Of a stretch of DNA of 8,449 nucleotides, positions 7,058 through 8,449 are shown in pieces. The translations under genes were made by a program, and so were the position numbers. This DNA is from an uncultured Oscillospiraceae bacterium. GTDB lineage: Bacteria; Bacillota; Clostridia; Oscillospirales; Oscillospiraceae. The notes beneath the pieces are model-generated. The model saw nothing but the letters and a program-made list of their open reading frames with translations. It ran no database searches and was not told the origin of the DNA. Numbering within the stretch: the stretch's first letter is position 1; each line of letters begins with the position of its first letter. The DNA lies in contig CAAFMK010000136.1 in assembly GCA_900763995.1 (NCBI GenBank), forward strand, positions 1-8,449, read 5' to 3'.

Positions 7058-7237
7058 TCAAATTACAGCAGCTTTTTTTCGGATATCATCCTTGATAAGC
7101 CGCTCTATTTTAGAAACTACACCGTCTTTTGTTTGTTCAAGGAAGAACGAATTGACGGTGAAGGTTGTATTTCCAATTTTCTTTTCGCTCCGTACTGGTG
7201 GGGCGAATTTGTTTTCAAAGGTTCTATCTTCTTGCAT
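7058..7237 (-). CDS. TnpW-like transposon-encoded small protein
   Basis: A 59-residue basic protein (MQEDRTFENKFAPPVRSEKK...). The segment IGNTTFTVNSFFLEQTKDGVVSKIERLIKDDI resembles the TnpW family of small proteins found beside serine recombinases in Tn4451-like elements; their role is not established. I chose ATG 7237 because AAAGGGG (7245-7251) lies 7 nt upstream. The same frame is open back to about 7417 and beyond, but the upstream part is Arg/Gly-rich translation of a GC-rich stretch and looks non-coding. The gene ends 86 bp before the recombinase and runs the same way. The family assignment rests on recognition of the pattern and on context, so a generic small element protein remains possible. 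Confidence 0.7.
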   Translation of the reverse strand: MQEDRTFENKFAPPVRSEKKIGNTTFTVNSFFLEQTKDGVVSKIERLIKDDIRKKAAVI

Positions 7238-7663
7238 AGATTGACCCCTTTCATTGTTTGCAAGTTGATAAGCAATAAAAGAGGCAAAACGGACGGCTGC
7301 TGGCACAGCTCCACGGGAGTCTAACCCCGGCCCATGCTGATGGGTGCGGCGCACAATGCTTTGCGGGCGTTCAATGCGCGAGTATCTTTGACCCTGCCCG
7401 TGCGTCATCGCCCGCAAGCCGCCACGCTTGCTTTGCGGCCTGGTGTTATTCGCTCGCCCGTTACAGTGGTCCCGTCCTGCGGACTTGAAACGAGGTCATG
7501 GCGCACCGGCCGTATGGCTCGGCACAAACAGGAATGTATCCGTTTGCCTTATACTGCGGCGTTGGCCTCCCAACGGGCTTTCTTTGTCAAGGTGCTGCCT
7601 TCGCGGCTACGAAAGAGAGAAACAGGGAAAGGGTAAGCTGTTTCCGCTTTCAGACCGGGCTTG
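7238..7663 (-). other. GC-rich gap with hairpins, no convincing gene
   Basis: About 425 bp between the HTH gene and the tnpW-like gene. Inverted repeats: CCCAT/ATGGG (7331-7344), TTGCGGGCG/CGCCCGCAA (7361-7369 and 7409-7417), CGTTGG/CCAACG around GAGG (7560-7575, as read on the - strand) and GAAACAG/CTGTTTC (7619-7625 and 7638-7644). The open frames on either strand are short or lack a start with an SD. One - strand frame (7549-7662) stays open for 38 codons directly after the HTH stop but has no ATG. In Tn916-like elements this place holds small genes such as xis. It could be a structured RNA, a leader region or decayed genes. Confidence 0.5.
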
Positions 7664-7680
7664 TCAGCTCATGCTGACAA
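7661..7680 (-). repeat. 8-bp hairpin at the stop codon of the HTH gene
   Basis: TTGTCAGC (7661-7668) and GCTGACAA (7673-7680) pair perfectly around TCAT. On the - strand the stop codon of the HTH gene (7664-7666) lies in the distal arm, which is followed by GCCCGG and no T run. It is therefore not a standard terminator; it may stabilise the mRNA end or attenuate. Confidence 0.6.
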
Positions 7681-7900
7681 TGGAATGAATGAGCTTGATC
7701 TCCAATCGGCACTTCATGTACTCGTCCACCCGAACATGGGGTTGACCGTCAGGATCGTAAAGCGTCCGGGTGCAGAGCTTATTGATATAGCCCTCATAAT
7801 ACCGGAGTACCTGATCCACAGCCTGAGAGTCCCCGTCACGGGCGGCGTCGATCACCGAAAGAGGAAGAAGCTCCTTGCCCTTGTAAGTGGGGTTCTTCAT
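7664..7900 (-). CDS. helix-turn-helix protein of conjugative transposons (HTH_16-like)
   Basis: A 78-residue protein. The N-terminal part KELLPLSVIDAARDGDSQAVDQVLRYYEGYINKL resembles the small helix-turn-helix proteins of Tn916-like elements, which are shaped like sigma region 2 (IxAAxxGDxxAxxxxLxxYxxYI); the C-terminal part (VRVDEYMKCRLEIKLIHSIV) also matches these proteins. Family members are thought to take part in element gene regulation, but the mechanism is poorly known. ATG 7900 has GGGAGG (7909-7914) 8 nt upstream, inside the last codons of the sigma-like gene. The gap to that gene is only 4 bp, so the two are a transcription unit. The gene is intact, unlike its upstream partner. Confidence 0.8.
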   Translation of the reverse strand: MKNPTYKGKELLPLSVIDAARDGDSQAVDQVLRYYEGYINKLCTRTLYDPDGQPHVRVDEYMKCRLEIKLIHSIVSMS

Positions 7901-7904
7901 ACCT

Positions 7905-8338
7905 TCAACCTCCCTTCGGCATGAGTGCGGCCAACTTGATCCGCAGCTCGGTCAATGATTTTGCCCTTCGCCGCTGAACGGCGCTGCGAGACATTCCAAC
8001 AAGGCGGCCAACCTCCTGATCCGGCAGGTCCAGAACAAAATGCAGGATCAGAATACTCTGCTCCTGAACAGACAAACCGGCGAAGGCATCAGCCACAAGC
8101 TCGTTTTCGATATTCAGGTCATACCCGTGGGACGAAAATGTAAATCTGTCACTGGGGTAATGATCTACAACGCAGAGCTTGTCCATCTCCATTTGCGGAA
8201 GGTCGCTGAATGACAGTTCCCTATCACGGCGCCTCTGCATTTCCCGGAGGTAGTCGATTGCTCATGGTACAGTACCAGCTTGCAGTAAGCATCGAACTGG
8301 CACCGCTCGCCATAGTCATTGCGGTGGATCATATCCAT
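7905..8338 (-). pseudogene. sigma-70-like factor of a Tn916-type element, broken by a one-base frameshift
   Basis: The N-terminal part MDMIHRNDYGERCQFDAYCK... (26 codons, 8338 to 8261) runs into another frame, while the continuation AIDYLREMQRRRDREL... to the stop at 7905-7907 lies in the next frame. GAG at 8263-8261 should be followed by GCA; the sequence has GAGCA where GAGGCA is expected, so one G (one C on the + strand, near 8261) is missing. Restored, the protein would be 144 residues, the usual length for these element sigma-like proteins. The C-terminal part has a region-4 type HTH: LSVQEQSILILHFVLDLPDQ, then EVGRLVGMSRSAVQRRRAK. ATG 8338 has GGGGGTG (8344-8350) 5 nt upstream. No classical slippery heptamer is present, so this is a mutation or a sequencing error rather than programmed frameshifting. 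Translation from ATG 8240 could give a region-4 fragment, but no SD is visible. Confidence 0.75.
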
Positions 8339-8440
8339 CTTTTCACCCCCTTTCCTGGGGGAATGCAGCCATGAGCAAAACGCAAGAAACGCAGTAATTG
8401 CAATGGTTCCCGGCCATGGCTGAAACCGGAAATCACTCAT
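8339..8440 (-). other. possible small membrane peptide ahead of the sigma-like gene
   Basis: From ATG 8440 an open frame encodes MSDFRFQPWPGTIAITAFL and a short basic tail (HSPRKGGEK), in frame with the sigma-like start at 8338. The hydrophobic stretch (about 11-25) looks like one membrane segment, odd for a sigma factor, so it is more likely a separate small gene that has lost its stop, or chance. Only 9 bp lie upstream in the window, and no SD is seen. Confidence 0.25.
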
Positions 8441-8449
8441 ATGGTATAG

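Larger units (their letters stand above)
5248..8449. mobile_element. end of an integrated element with a TnpX/TndX-type serine recombinase
   Basis: All genes here run on the - strand, opposite to the operon. They are transposon-type: a large serine recombinase at the end, a TnpW-like protein, a conjugative-transposon HTH protein and a sigma-like gene. Such recombinases normally sit at one end of their element, so the boundary lies between 5186 and 5285. I place it tentatively at GAGAGAGA (5248-5255) because TnpX/TndX elements cross over at GA dinucleotides. The right part, with mobilisation or cargo genes and the other end, is outside the window. The element type (ICE or mobilisable transposon) cannot be decided from this piece. 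Confidence 0.65.

Noticed and set aside
7334..7636. A 100-codon + strand frame in the gap
   Set aside because: It opposes the direction of the element genes, has no SD, and its composition reflects GC-rich non-coding DNA; overlapping frames of similar length exist on both strands.
7661..7680. Hairpin after the HTH gene as an intrinsic terminator
   Set aside because: There is no T run after the stem on either strand, and the stop codon lies within it.
8255..8270. Programmed -1 frameshifting in the sigma-like gene
   Set aside because: No X XXY YYZ slippery heptamer is found at the joint and no clear downstream stimulatory stem was seen; a one-base loss is simpler.
1..8449. CRISPR array, defence system, toxin-antitoxin pair, tRNA or rRNA
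   Set aside because: I saw no regularly spaced repeats, no cloverleaf or rRNA sequence, and no protein with defence-type motifs.

Overview
The window looks like a Clostridia chromosome, probably Oscillospiraceae-like gut bacteria. This is inferred from the IspH-ribosomal protein S1 fusion, the gene order, the strong Shine-Dalgarno (SD) sites and the moderate GC content; no 16S or other marker is present. It has two parts.

Positions 1-5185 (+ strand) hold a tightly packed housekeeping operon: the C-terminal SIS domain of a MurR/RpiR-type regulator (cut by the window edge), a HI0933/YhiN/BaiN-family flavoprotein, cytidylate kinase (cmk), a PlsC-type acyltransferase, and one ORF fusing IspH to a four-repeat S1 protein. 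Three of the four junctions are 4-bp start/stop overlaps (GTGA, GTGA, ATGA), so translation is probably coupled. The set links nucleotide, phospholipid and isoprenoid supply with translation. The fusion joint carries a perfect internal SD and an in-frame ATG, and arginine codon use changes sharply there.

Positions of about 5190-8449 (genes on the - strand) are the end of an integrated mobile element, pointing toward the operon. Reading from the right: a sigma-factor-like gene broken by a one-base frameshift, a small conjugative-transposon HTH protein, about 425 bp of GC-rich sequence with hairpins and no convincing gene, a TnpW-like small protein, and a TnpX/TndX-type large serine recombinase with its own candidate promoter, palindrome and an inverted repeat around its start codon. 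The order resembles the regulatory and integration tail of Tn916-like elements, with a serine recombinase in place of xis/int. The element continues beyond the right edge. Its left end lies in the 100 bp between rpsA and the recombinase stop, which also holds a strong UUCG-loop terminator and what looks like half of an older terminator.

I see no CRISPR array, tRNA, rRNA, defence cluster or clearly new system. The points most worth checking are the internal start in ispH-rpsA, the control region of the recombinase, the frameshifted sigma-like gene and the structured non-coding gap.
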